DNA of 64,000 nucleotides from Altererythrobacter ishigakiensis (GCF_001663155.1 NZ_CP015963.1:2256001-2320000), one strand, 5' to 3'. Numbered from the stretch's first letter, positions 1-8,306 are shown. The notes: generated from the sequence alone by a model not told the origin. Numbers and translations are program-made.

Positions 1-568
1 CGCGACGGACATCATCAACTTGCTCCGGCGAGAGCGGTAGAGCGCTCTCTGACAGCGTGTCTACCAGATCGGGCAGCGTGAAATCGACAGAGATACCGGT
101 CAATCCTGCAGCGGCTAGCGCTTCAATAGCAAGCACCACGATTTCCCCGGCTGCAGCCACGGTGTCCGCGCCAATCAATTCCGCCCCCAACTGTATGCGT
201 TGGCGGGCAGGCGCAAGCTGGTCTGCCTTTATCAAAGCCGTTTCACCGCAATAGGCAAGCCGCAAAGGCCGCGGCGCACCTGCCATGCTCGTAGCCGCAA
301 TTCGGCCAATCTGCGGAGTTATATCGCAGCGCAGCGCGAGTGTGCGGAGGCTCACTGGATCAACAAAGCGGAACATCCTCCGCGGTTGAACGCCATCCAT
401 GCGTCCAGCGAGTGACCTTTCAAATTCAACCATGGGAGGCCGGACGCGATCATAGCCATGACCGGTGAGCACATCCAAAGATGCGCGCATCGCGCGAGTG
501 ATCGCTTCCGCCTCTTGTGGCAGCTTATCCTCTAGGCCCTCAGGCAGCAGATCGTCTGGATTCGTCAT
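1..568 (-). CDS. hisZ: ATP phosphoribosyltransferase regulatory subunit HisZ (3' end outside window)
   Basis: I translated this by hand because the gene runs off the left edge; 189 codons are visible, starting MTNPDDLLPEGLEDKLPQEA. HisZ is a histidyl-tRNA synthetase paralogue that lacks aminoacylation and pairs with the short HisG in the first step of histidine synthesis. The visible part is the N-terminal class II synthetase-like fold: the PPMVEFE segment and an FRFVDP...LALRCDITPQIGRIAA stretch that matches motif 2 of the family. It starts 28 nt after the serA stop on the same strand, so it is probably the third gene of a serC-serA-hisZ operon. The C-terminus cannot be judged. Confidence 0.88.
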   Translation of the reverse strand, partial: MTNPDDLLPEGLEDKLPQEAEAITRAMRASLDVLTGHGYDRVRPPMVEFERSLAGRMDGVQPRRMFRFVDPVSLRTLALRCDITPQIGRIAATSMAGAPRPLRLAYCGETALIKADQLAPARQRIQLGAELIGADTVAAAGEIVVLAIEALAAAGLTGISVDFTLPDLVDTLSESALPLSPEQVDDVRR

Positions 569-596
569 GACAAGCGGGCGCTTGCCCGATCCACCG

Positions 597-2180
597 TCAG
601 AATTCCAGCGCTTTGACCAATTTGACGCCTTCGATCTCGCTCGCTTGCGCTATGACATCTTCGGGAATGGCATCATCAAGGCTGAGCAGAAGTACGGCTT
701 CTCCGCCTGCGGCACGTCTACCCAGATTGAATGTGCCGATATTGATACCGTGCGAACCAAGCAGCGTTCCGATACGACCAATAAAGCCCGGCTTATCATC
801 GTTGACGACATAGAGCATGTGGCCTTCAAGCTCTGCCTCGATACCAATACCGAAGATCTCAACCAGGCGCGGAGCGTCGTTGCCAAACAGCGTGCCCGCC
901 ACCGATCGTGGCCCATCAGTTGTCTGCACAGTTACACGGATCAGGGTGTTGAATGCCCCTTCACGCGATTGACGCACTTCACTGACTTCCAGCCCGCGCT
1001 CCTTCGCCAGGTACGGCGCATTGACCATGTTCACCGTATCAGAATAGCGGCGCATGAAACCTGCCAGAACGGCCCCGGTTATCGGTTTTCCATTCAGCTC
1101 AGCAGCCGCGCCTTCGCGCTCGATGCTGATCTTCTCCAGATTGCCGTGCGCCAATTGGCCCACCAGCGAGCCCAGTTTTTCGGCAAGGCCCATATAGGGC
1201 TTCAGCTTCGGTGCTTCTTCCGCACTGAGCGAGGGCATGTTCAGCGCATTGGTAACGCCCCCGTTGACCAGATAATCGCTCATTTGCTCCGCGACCTGAA
1301 GAGCCACATTGACCTGCGCTTCAGTCGTGGATGCGCCCAGATGCGGCGTACAGATGAAGTTCGGAGCGCCGAACAAAGGATTTTCCTTGGCAGGCTCTTC
1401 TGCGAACACGTCAAGCGCAGCCGCCGCTACCTGCCCGCTCTCGAGGCAATCCTTGAGCGCGATTTCATCGATCAGGCCGCCGCGTGCACAATTGACAATG
1501 CGAATGCCCGGTTTAGCATTTTCCAGCCGCTCGCGGCTCAGGATATTGCGCGTTTGGTCGGTCAGAGGCGTATGCAAGCTGACGAAATCGGCTCGGCTCA
1601 GCAGGGTATCGAGATCAACCTTTTCAATACCAAGCTCAATCGACCGCTCTTCTGTCAGGAACGGGTCGTAGGCAATAACCTTCATCTTCAGACCTTGCGC
1701 ACGGCTCGCGACAATTGAGCCGATGTTCCCTGCACCAATAAGACCCAGCGTCTTACCGGTGACTTCAACACCCATGAAATCTTTCTTCGGCCATTCTCCG
1801 GCTTGCGTGCGGGTGTTGGCAGCGGGGATTTGGCGAGCAAGCGCCATGATCATAGCGATGGCATGCTCTGCAGTAGTGATCGAGTTGCCGAATGGCGTGT
1901 TCATCACGACTACGCCCTTGCCCGAAGCATAAGGGATATCGACATTGTCGACACCGATCCCGGCACGGCCAATCACCTTGAGATTGGTCGCCGCATCGAG
2001 AATCTCCTTCGTCACAGTTGTTGAAGAACGGATCGCAAGGCCATGGTACTCGCCAATGCGTGCCTTCAGCTCCTCCGGGCTTTCGCCGGTGATCACATCA
2101 ACATCACAGCCACGCTCTTCAAAAATGCGTGCTGCATTCGGGTCCATCTTGTCAGAGATGAGTACTTTGGGTTTGGTCAT
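597..2180 (-). CDS. serA: D-3-phosphoglycerate dehydrogenase
   Basis: Oxidises 3-phosphoglycerate to 3-phosphohydroxypyruvate with NAD, the first step of serine synthesis in the cytosol. The protein is 527 aa, the long form: catalytic and Rossmann domains (residues 1-310, GAGNIGS at about 149-155, the ARGG, EEPA and PHLGAS catalytic/substrate segments), an allosteric substrate-binding domain, and a C-terminal ACT domain from about 455 (VVNDDKPGFIGRIGTLL), the usual site of serine feedback. I chose the ATG giving MTKPKVLIS because it has an AGGAA ribosome site; the upstream in-frame extension of 16 codons looks non-coding. It lies 63 nt downstream of serC. Confidence 0.97.
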   Translation of the reverse strand: MTKPKVLISDKMDPNAARIFEERGCDVDVITGESPEELKARIGEYHGLAIRSSTTVTKEILDAATNLKVIGRAGIGVDNVDIPYASGKGVVVMNTPFGNSITTAEHAIAMIMALARQIPAANTRTQAGEWPKKDFMGVEVTGKTLGLIGAGNIGSIVASRAQGLKMKVIAYDPFLTEERSIELGIEKVDLDTLLSRADFVSLHTPLTDQTRNILSRERLENAKPGIRIVNCARGGLIDEIALKDCLESGQVAAAALDVFAEEPAKENPLFGAPNFICTPHLGASTTEAQVNVALQVAEQMSDYLVNGGVTNALNMPSLSAEEAPKLKPYMGLAEKLGSLVGQLAHGNLEKISIEREGAAAELNGKPITGAVLAGFMRRYSDTVNMVNAPYLAKERGLEVSEVRQSREGAFNTLIRVTVQTTDGPRSVAGTLFGNDAPRLVEIFGIGIEAELEGHMLYVVNDDKPGFIGRIGTLLGSHGINIGTFNLGRRAAGGEAVLLLSLDDAIPEDVIAQASEIEGVKLVKALEF

Positions 2181-2243
2181 AGTGAATTCCTGTTGCTGGA
2201 GCGCGCCTACACGCGCTGCCTCAGTCAAAAAATTGTTCGAGAA

Positions 2244-3371
2244 TCAGGCTTTGAGGCTTTCCCAGGCCCAATCGAGCCAAGGGCCAAGCGCTTCAATGTC
2301 AGCCGTATCAACGGTTGCTCCGCACCAAATGCGAAGGCCAGCCGGTGCATCACGGTATCCGGCGATGTCATAGGCCGCATCTTCCGCTTCGAGCAGACCA
2401 GCAAACTTCTTGATAAAGTCCGTATCTGCGCCCTCAACCGTCAGGCATACGCTGGTGTTTGAACGTGTTGCCGGATCAGCCGCGAGATGGCCAAGCCAAT
2501 CCCGCTCCTCCACGATACCATTGAGCGCAGCGGCGTTCGCATTTGCGCGGGCAATCATGCCCTCAAGCCCGCCAACCGACTTTGCCCATTCAAGCGCGAA
2601 AATCGCGTCTTCAACCGCCAACATGCTGGGTGTGTTGATAGTTTCACCAACGAAAACCCCCTCGATCAACTTTCCGCCCTTCGTGAGGCGGAAGACCTTG
2701 GGCAGCGGCCATGCGGGTGTGTAGCTCTCCAGCCGCTCAACCGCGCGCGGGCCCAGGATGAGAACGCCATGCGCGCCCTCCCCACCCAGTACTTTCTGCC
2801 AGCTGAAAGTCAGCACATCGACTTTGTCCCAGGCAATGTCCTGCGCGAAAACAGCGCTGGTCGCATCTGCAATGCTCAAGCCTTCGCGGTCGGCGGCGAT
2901 CCAATCGCCATTCGGAACGCGCACGCCAGAGGTCGTGCCATTCCAAGTGAAGATAACATCATTCGACCAATCAACTGCGCCAAGATCCGGCAACTCGCCA
3001 TAGGGCGCTTCCATTACCGAGGGGTCGATCTTTAGTTGCTTGACTGCGTCGGTCACCCAACCCGCGCCAAAGCTTTCCCAGGCCAGCGTCGTAACAGGGC
3101 GTGCACCAAGCATAGTCCACATCGCCATTTCAACAGCACCCGTGTCTGAGCCGGGCACAATACCGATCCGATGCGTGTCCGGCACTTGCAGCACCTCGCG
3201 AAGAAGATCGATGCAATATTTCAGGCGCGATTTGCCAATCTTGGAGCGATGCGATCGCCCAAGGGACTCGGTGGAAATTTTGTCTGGAGACCAGCCCGGC
3301 GGCTTTGCGCAGGGACCAGAAGAGAAATGTGGGCGCGCGGGTTTCCGCACGGGTACGCTTAGTTCAGTCAT
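2244..3371 (-). CDS. serC: Phosphoserine aminotransferase
   Basis: PLP enzyme that converts 3-phosphohydroxypyruvate and glutamate to phosphoserine, the second step of the serine pathway. The 375-aa product starts MTELSVPVRKPARPHFSSGPCAKPPGW, typical of the alphaproteobacterial SerC branch; the PLP lysine is in the TFSWQKVLGGEGAHG segment. The chosen ATG follows an AAGGAGAG ribosome site at 7-8 nt. Longer in-frame starts upstream would run through the structured leader and are rejected. It is first gene of the operon with serA and hisZ, and the ribosome site itself can pair in a hairpin (see the leader entry). Confidence 0.97.
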   Translation of the reverse strand: MTELSVPVRKPARPHFSSGPCAKPPGWSPDKISTESLGRSHRSKIGKSRLKYCIDLLREVLQVPDTHRIGIVPGSDTGAVEMAMWTMLGARPVTTLAWESFGAGWVTDAVKQLKIDPSVMEAPYGELPDLGAVDWSNDVIFTWNGTTSGVRVPNGDWIAADREGLSIADATSAVFAQDIAWDKVDVLTFSWQKVLGGEGAHGVLILGPRAVERLESYTPAWPLPKVFRLTKGGKLIEGVFVGETINTPSMLAVEDAIFALEWAKSVGGLEGMIARANANAAALNGIVEERDWLGHLAADPATRSNTSVCLTVEGADTDFIKKFAGLLEAEDAAYDIAGYRDAPAGLRIWCGATVDTADIEALGPWLDWAWESLKA

Positions 3372-3430
3372 GTAGACTCTCCTTACAGAGAGCACGCGCG
3401 GCGTTGGGACCGCGTGGCCCACGCTCCGCA
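3372..3430 (-). promoter_or_regulatory. Candidate serC leader (structured 5' UTR)
   Basis: The 5' UTR read on the minus strand has two overlapping stems. One pairs CTCTC (3392-3388) with GAGAG (3381-3377) around a TGTAAG loop, and the 3' arm is part of the Shine-Dalgarno AAGGAGAG. The other is a longer GC-rich stem whose ends, GAGC near 3426 and GCTC near 3390, pair around an inner CGCGG/CCGCG hairpin. They share bases 3388-3390, so they may be alternatives. A conserved RNA called the serC leader is known upstream of serC in Alphaproteobacteria; identity with that family is an inference from position and shape and was not tested with a covariance model. Confidence 0.5.
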
Positions 3431-3554
3431 TTAATGTTGCGCACAAAGGAGTCAATGAGGAATAGGAATTCATCGACAAGGCGCTTTGGGAACAGGATAG
3501 GTGGCCAGCGCATTTTCCAGCCTCTAACACTCGCCAATTAAGCTCAGCTTCTCT

Positions 3555-4772
3555 ATGTCACGGTTCAAGATGAAAAAGAGCGATCTTCGCATTGCCCTGT
3601 TTAGCGGCAACTACAACTACACACGCGATGGCGCGAACCAGGCGTTGAACCGTTTGGTCGAATATCTGCTGCGCCAGGGCGCGGCCGTGCGGGTATACGC
3701 CCCAAAGGTGGCTGAGCCGGATTTTCCACCTACCGGCGATCTTGTTGGCGTGCCTAACGTTCGCATGCCGGTAAAGGGCAGAGGTGAATACCGTTTGCCA
3801 ACCGGGTTAAACCGCAGGGTCAGGGAGGATCTGGTCAAGTTCGAACCGAACATTGTGCATCTATCATCACCTGATCCGGCTGGCCACGCGGCGCTCCGTT
3901 GGGCGCAAGACTATGATTTGCCTGTGCTCGCATCCGTCCATACGCGGTTCGAGACCTATCCGCGCTACTATGGCGCCGGTTTTCTGGAGCCTGTTGTAGA
4001 GTGGATCCTGCGACGGCTCTATAACCGTTGCGATGCACTGGTGGCGCCTTCGCAAAGCATGGTCGACACCCTGTTAGAGCAGGATATGCACGACGACATC
4101 ACGATCTGGTCACGTGGCGTAGATCGAACAATCTTTGACCCCTCCAAGCGCGATATGGAGTGGCGACGGTCGTTAGGGCTAGAAGACGATGACGTGGCTA
4201 TCGTTTTCCTCGGCCGCCTGGTGATGGAGAAGGGGCTGGACGTCTTCGCCGACACGATCATTGAGCTACGCAAACGACAGGTCCCGCACAAAGTGCTCGT
4301 CATCGGCGATGGTCCAGCCAAGGATTGGTTCAAACAAGCGTTGCCCGGGGGGATTTTTGCCGGGTTCCAAACCGGTTCCGATCTTGGACGCGCACTCGCG
4401 AGCGGAGATATCTTCCTCAATCCCTCGATTACAGAGACATTCGGTAACGTAACGCTTGAGGCAATGGCCAGCGGTTTGCCCGTCGTGGCAGCGGGCGCAA
4501 CAGGCGCATCGTCGCTGGTCAAACCGGGCGAGACTGGCCAGTTGGTTCCTCCGGGCGATACTGCTGCTTTTGCTGAGGCAATTGCACCCTATTGCGTCGA
4601 CAATGAGCACCGCCAAGCCCATGGAAAAGCAGGCGAACAGAAATCACGTGAATACAGTTGGGATGCAATCAATCAGGTCGTCGCAGATACCTACATCCGC
4701 CTCGTCGAGGCACGCGAGGAACTGCGAGCCGCCGACGAAGCGAAGGTTAAAGCTGCGCTGGAATCAGCGTAG
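3555..4772 (+). CDS. Glycosyltransferase family 4 (GT-B), mannosyltransferase-like
   Basis: A 405-aa retaining GT-B glycosyltransferase of the GT4 type, close in style to GDP-mannose-dependent alpha-mannosyltransferases that decorate phospholipids or glycolipids. Evidence: an N-terminal acceptor domain with FSGNYNYTRDGANQAL, VHTRFETYPRYYG in the middle, a donor domain with VFLGRLVMEKGLDVFADT, and the EX7E signature with Glu294 and Glu302 (TETFGNVTLE). The acceptor is unknown. No good ribosome site is seen before the first ATG; an alternative start is the ATG at 3570 (MKKSDLRIALFSG). It is divergent from serC and its stop overlaps the convergent gene below by 9 nt. Confidence 0.88.
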   Translation: MSRFKMKKSDLRIALFSGNYNYTRDGANQALNRLVEYLLRQGAAVRVYAPKVAEPDFPPTGDLVGVPNVRMPVKGRGEYRLPTGLNRRVREDLVKFEPNIVHLSSPDPAGHAALRWAQDYDLPVLASVHTRFETYPRYYGAGFLEPVVEWILRRLYNRCDALVAPSQSMVDTLLEQDMHDDITIWSRGVDRTIFDPSKRDMEWRRSLGLEDDDVAIVFLGRLVMEKGLDVFADTIIELRKRQVPHKVLVIGDGPAKDWFKQALPGGIFAGFQTGSDLGRALASGDIFLNPSITETFGNVTLEAMASGLPVVAAGATGASSLVKPGETGQLVPPGDTAAFAEAIAPYCVDNEHRQAHGKAGEQKSREYSWDAINQVVADTYIRLVEAREELRAADEAKVKAALESA

Positions 4773-5186
4773 AACGCCCTCAGCCGTCATCCGGCGTGCA
4801 TACCACAGCATGAACAGCGTCGTGACCCAGATCGTGATATTGAGTGGAAGGCTTTGCAGTTCAGCAGGCACTTCAATCATGAAATTCTGATAGATCGTAG
4901 TCCCGATCAGTCCGACAACTGAAATGGTCAACGACGTGACCGCCCAGTGTGAACGGAAAAGTATCAAAACTGATCCAAAAAACGCACCCCAGACTCCCAT
5001 TGCCCACAAGGCGTTGGACCATGCTGGAAACGAGTTGAAAAAGGCTATCTGATCCGGCGTCATACCAAGGTCTTCGAGCCGATTCAGATGTGTCATCAAG
5101 TAGCTGAAAATGCCAACGGCGTTCCACAGCAGCGTTAGGACGCCCACGGCCCAAAGATGCCAGGGCGCTTTCGTTGCTTCGCTCAT
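4764..5186 (-). CDS. Four-helix membrane protein of unknown function
   Basis: A 140-aa protein starting MSEATKAPWHLWAVGVLTLLWN. It has four hydrophobic stretches (about residues 10-32, 52-75, 78-98 and 110-128) and a short polar loop with LEDLGMTPDQ after the first. I do not recognise a named family; similar small integral membrane proteins are common and uncharacterised in sphingomonads. The ATG at 5186 sits 7 nt from a very strong GGAGGGGAG ribosome site that is itself buried in an 8-bp stem (next entry). A TTG further upstream would encode into that stem and is rejected. The 3' end overlaps the convergent glycosyltransferase by 9 nt. Confidence 0.75.
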   Translation of the reverse strand: MSEATKAPWHLWAVGVLTLLWNAVGIFSYLMTHLNRLEDLGMTPDQIAFFNSFPAWSNALWAMGVWGAFFGSVLILFRSHWAVTSLTISVVGLIGTTIYQNFMIEVPAELQSLPLNITIWVTTLFMLWYARRMTAEGVLR

Positions 5187-5193
5187 AATAGAT

Positions 5194-5236
5194 CTCCCCT
5201 CCAAGATCGGTACTAGACCGACCTCAATGAGGGGAG
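5194..5236 (-). promoter_or_regulatory. Hairpin that masks the ribosome binding site of the membrane protein gene
   Basis: On the minus strand CTCCCCTC (5236-5229) is perfectly complementary to GAGGGGAG (5201-5194), which is the Shine-Dalgarno of the gene starting at 5186. The 27-nt loop holds a second small stem, CGGT/ACCG. This is seen directly. That it controls translation is inference. Confidence 0.5.
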
Positions 5237-5292
5237 AGTATTAGTTGATTAAGCTCGGCGCAAATACGTTAAGGCTTTGCCTAACGACAGAC

Positions 5293-5952
5293 CTAGAGGC
5301 GCTCGATACGTTTGGCCACTTCGTCAATGATATCAACGATCTGGTCTACGGTGTTCTTGTCGAGTTTGCCAGCCCGCGCGCGGTTCTTAAGTACTGATGC
5401 GAGATTGCCCATCGCGCGGAACAGATCCGGAGACTTCTCTTTCACTTTCTCCGCACGATCACCATGCTCGTTGAGGCGGCCCATCAGTTCATCAACTTCG
5501 TCCGCGCGATCTTCCAGTTCAGCCTCACCTGACGAGGTGACTTCAAAGGGCTTCTTGCCAGAGGTCTCCTCATCGCTATCCTTACCTTTTTTCTTGGGTT
5601 TGGCTTGCTTGATCTGGCCTTCTTCCTCGAGCATTTGCAGCGTCGGATAGACCGCGCCGGGGCTTGGCGCGTACGCACCACCGGTCATCTCTTCGATTGC
5701 CTTGATCAGCTCGTAACCATGACGCGGTTCTTCATTGATCAGGGCCAGCAAGGCCAGTCGCAGCTCGCCAGTGCCAAACATGCGGCCACGGCGCTTGCGA
5801 CTGCGCGCGCCATCGTGCCAGTCGCGCGGTTTGCGTCGGCGGCGTGAACTTTTGAACTCGTCCTCCCACTCGTTGGCAGCCGAAGCCATTGCCATTGCAA
5901 TCATCGGCCCCAGATTATTCCAACCACCGCGTCGTGAACCATTCCAAGTCAT
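5293..5952 (-). CDS. PadR-family transcriptional regulator
   Basis: A 219-aa PadR-type winged-helix regulator. The DNA-binding domain begins about residue 58 (FGTGELRLALLALINEEPRHGYELIKAIEEMTGGAYAPSPGAVYPTLQMLEEEG, given here only as landmarks FGTGELR, HGYELI and GAVYPTL), followed by a charged linker and an alpha-helical C-terminal dimerisation region. It has a 55-residue N-terminal extension with an Arg/Lys run (SSRRRRKPRDW, RSRKRRGR) that typical PadR proteins lack. Its own promoter region carries two overlapping palindromes, which suggests autoregulation. It is divergent from rarA. The ligand or signal is unknown. Confidence 0.9.
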   Translation of the reverse strand: MTWNGSRRGGWNNLGPMIAMAMASAANEWEDEFKSSRRRRKPRDWHDGARSRKRRGRMFGTGELRLALLALINEEPRHGYELIKAIEEMTGGAYAPSPGAVYPTLQMLEEEGQIKQAKPKKKGKDSDEETSGKKPFEVTSSGEAELEDRADEVDELMGRLNEHGDRAEKVKEKSPDLFRAMGNLASVLKNRARAGKLDKNTVDQIVDIIDEVAKRIERL

Positions 5953-5973
5953 TTTGTATCTCTCTTATGACTG

Positions 5974-6002
5974 TCTTAGATAGCTCTAAGATATATCGTA
6001 GA
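5974..6002. promoter_or_regulatory. Overlapping palindromic operator between padR and rarA
   Basis: Two overlapping palindromes: TCTTAGA-N4-TCTAAGA (5974-5991, perfect 7-bp arms) and TCTAAGATATATCGTAGA (5985-6002, one mismatched pair). The second is nearly identical to the site in front of the TM2 gene at 8744-8762. It lies 22-50 nt upstream of the padR start and about 60 nt upstream of rarA, so one protein bound here could affect both. PadR as the binder is an inference from position. Confidence 0.65.
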
Positions 6003-6060
6003 TTGCCCTTTGCAAGTGTATGGTGGAATTGAGCGACGAACGGCTTATGAGGTTCGACCA

Positions 6061-7380
6061 ATGGCTGATCTGTTCGCAAACGACCCTTCTGGCGCTCAAT
6101 CTGAGCCCTTCAAGCCGCGCGATGATGCGCCTCTGGCGGATCGTTTACGCCCACGCTCGCTGAGCGAAGTCATAGGTCAGGAGCATCTGACGGGCCCTGA
6201 AGGCGCGATTGGCCGGATGGTCGCAGCGGGCAAGTTATCCAGCATGATCCTTTGGGGACCGCCAGGGACCGGCAAGACCAGCATCGCGCGACTACTCGCG
6301 GATGCGGTCGGCATGCGTTTCGTTGCGGTGAGCGCGGTCTTCTCAGGTGTGGCGGACCTGAAAAAGGCCTTTGCCGAAGCGGACAAGATGGCGAGCGCTG
6401 GCAAGAAAACACTGCTGTTCGTGGACGAAATCCACCGCTTCAATCGCGCGCAACAGGATGGCTTTCTTCCGTTCGTCGAGCGCGGAACTGTCACACTGGT
6501 CGGGGCAACCACCGAAAACCCCAGCTTTGAGCTGAACGCAGCTTTGCTCAGCCGCGCGCAAGTGCTGATCCTGAATCGGCTGGACGGCAATGCGCTGGAA
6601 AAACTGCTCGACCGGGCGGAAGCGCTGGAGGGTCCGCTCCCCTTGAATGAAGATGCACGCGCGGCGATGATCGCGAGCGCTGACGGCGATGGGCGGTTTC
6701 TGCTCAACCAGTGTGAAACGCTCTACAACGCAGATATTGAGGAGCCACTCGATCCCGCTGGCCTGAGCAAATTCCTGCAGCGCCGTATGGCGGTCTATGA
6801 CAAGGATCGCGAAGGGCATTACAACCTTATCAGTGCGCTACATAAGAGCTTGCGGGGATCTGATCCTCAAGCCGCCCTGTACTATCTCGCACGAATGCTG
6901 GTCGCGGGTGAAGAGCCGCTTTATGTCCTGCGCCGCCTTGTCCGGTTTGCCAGCGAAGATATCGGGCTGGCTGATCCGCAGGCATTGACCCAATGCCTTG
7001 CCGCCAAAGATGCCTATGACTTCCTTGGTTCGCCCGAGGGTGAACTCGCGATTGTCCAGGCGTGCCTCTATTGCGCGACGGCTCCCAAATCGAACGCCGC
7101 ATATGTTGCGCAAAAGTCCGCGTGGAAAAGCGCGAAGGACACCGGCAGCCTGATGCCGCCGCAAAATATCCTCAATGCGCCCACACAGCTGATGAAGGAT
7201 GTGGGGTATGGCTCAGGCTACAGCTACGATCATGATGCTGAAGATGGCTTCTCCGGCGACAACTATTGGCCGGAAGAGATGGAGCCGCAAACGTATTACT
7301 CGCCCATCGAACGCGGGTTTGAGCGCAAAGTCAAAGAGCGGATCGAATATTGGAATCGTCTGAAGGAAGAGCGCGGGTGA
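6061..7380 (+). CDS. rarA: Replication-associated recombination protein A (RarA/MgsA), AAA+ ATPase
   Basis: A 439-aa AAA+ ATPase of the clamp-loader clade that acts at stalled replication forks, related to eukaryotic WRNIP1/Mgs1. Walker A is GPPGTGKT at residues 66-73, Walker B is FVDEIHRF at about 111-118, and sensor 1 lies in LVGATTENPSFEL; the C-terminal half holds the helical tetramerisation domain with RGSDPQAALYYLARML and SEDIGLADPQAL. The start chosen gives MADLFANDPSG; an ATG-like start 17 codons upstream adds an unlikely peptide. The gene ends in a GTGA overlap with the next gene. The padR operator region lies just upstream. Confidence 0.96.
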   Translation: MADLFANDPSGAQSEPFKPRDDAPLADRLRPRSLSEVIGQEHLTGPEGAIGRMVAAGKLSSMILWGPPGTGKTSIARLLADAVGMRFVAVSAVFSGVADLKKAFAEADKMASAGKKTLLFVDEIHRFNRAQQDGFLPFVERGTVTLVGATTENPSFELNAALLSRAQVLILNRLDGNALEKLLDRAEALEGPLPLNEDARAAMIASADGDGRFLLNQCETLYNADIEEPLDPAGLSKFLQRRMAVYDKDREGHYNLISALHKSLRGSDPQAALYYLARMLVAGEEPLYVLRRLVRFASEDIGLADPQALTQCLAAKDAYDFLGSPEGELAIVQACLYCATAPKSNAAYVAQKSAWKSAKDTGSLMPPQNILNAPTQLMKDVGYGSGYSYDHDAEDGFSGDNYWPEEMEPQTYYSPIERGFERKVKERIEYWNRLKEERG

Positions 7381-8267
7381 ACCCCAACCGCTTCACGCAT
7401 TTCCTCGCGATCGATTGGTCAGGCGCCAAGGGCGAGCGACACAAGGGCATCGCGCTATCACTGGCGGATGCGGCAGGCGGGCCACCTGTACTGGTGGAAC
7501 CACCACCGCGAGGTTGGGCGCGCAACGAAGTACTTGAGTTGCTGCGTGACGAAATTCCGCGCGATACGCTCGTCGGGATGGACCTTGGCATTTCGTTGCC
7601 CTTCGCAGATGCGGGAGCTTTCTTTCCGGAATGGAGCGAAAGCCCGAGCGATGCCAAGTCACTTTGGGCTCTGATCGACCGGATTTGCGCCGGGGACCCA
7701 CACCTCGAATGCGGCAGCTTCGTTACCCATGAACAGGCGTCGCGCTATTTCCGCCATTCGAAGGAGCACGTAGGCGACCGTTTTCACTTGCCTGACGCGC
7801 TAACACGCGAAGGTCGTTTCCGTTTGGCGGAGAAGGCGCAGCGAGAACAGGGCGTGCGCCCGGTGAGCAATTTCAATCTGGTAGGCGCTGCACAAGTCGG
7901 TAAATCAAGCCTGACGGGAATGCGCATGCTGCATCGATTGCGCGGCCATGTCTCCGTCTGGCCGGTCGATCCCTTCCCCAATTCGGGTCCAGTCGTGCTT
8001 GAGATGTACACTTCGATAGCTGCACGCGGAGGCGGTGTGAGCGGCGCAAATACCAAGCTGCGCAGCTACGAAGACCTCAACCAAGCGCTCGCGCAACTTG
8101 GATCGCCACCGGTATCCGGCGAAGGGCCGATTGATGATCATTCGTCCGACGCATTGGTCACGGCAGCGTGGTTGCGCAAGATTGGGCAAGACGCACGGTA
8201 TTGGCAGCCTAAAGGGCTTACTCCGGACATTGCTCGAACTGAGGGTTGGACCTTCGGCGCCTTGTAG
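7377..8267 (+). CDS. DUF429-like protein with a predicted RNase H fold
   Basis: A 296-aa protein translated from a GTG that overlaps the rarA stop by 4 nt, so it is translationally coupled to rarA. The pattern resembles DUF429, a family with an RNase H/RuvC-like fold: a first-strand Asp13 in LAIDWSGAKG, Asp69 in VGMDLGIS, Glu209 in VVLEMYTS and Asp253/Asp258 in IDDHSSDALVTAAWL. Four spaced acidic residues of this kind are what a two-metal nuclease needs, but activity is not shown. A sequence GAAQVGKS (170-177) matches a P-loop pattern by chance or otherwise. The coupling hints at a role in DNA processing. Family assignment is tentative. Confidence 0.72.
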   Translation: MNPNRFTHFLAIDWSGAKGERHKGIALSLADAAGGPPVLVEPPPRGWARNEVLELLRDEIPRDTLVGMDLGISLPFADAGAFFPEWSESPSDAKSLWALIDRICAGDPHLECGSFVTHEQASRYFRHSKEHVGDRFHLPDALTREGRFRLAEKAQREQGVRPVSNFNLVGAAQVGKSSLTGMRMLHRLRGHVSVWPVDPFPNSGPVVLEMYTSIAARGGGVSGANTKLRSYEDLNQALAQLGSPPVSGEGPIDDHSSDALVTAAWLRKIGQDARYWQPKGLTPDIARTEGWTFGAL

Positions 8268-8275
8268 TTCGCCCT

Positions 8276-8301
8276 GCCGCCGCCCAATTTTTTTGGGCAG
8301 G
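8276..8301. terminator. Possible bidirectional terminator between convergent genes
   Basis: The 39-nt gap between the convergent genes holds GCCCAA-TTTTT-TTGGGC, extendable with flanking CTGCC/GGCAG pairs. It is short and its T/A run is in the loop, so the call is weak. Confidence 0.35.
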
Positions 8302-8306
8302 ATATC

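Noticed and set aside
465..1718. 417-aa plus-strand open frame opposite serA
   Set aside because: Antisense to a clear serA; low-complexity Arg/Gln/His content and no family; a GC-rich shadow frame.
7384..8267. True P-loop NTPase reading of the RarA-coupled gene (GAAQVGKS)
   Set aside because: Only the Walker A pattern is present; no Walker B follows at a usual distance, so the RNase H-fold reading is preferred.
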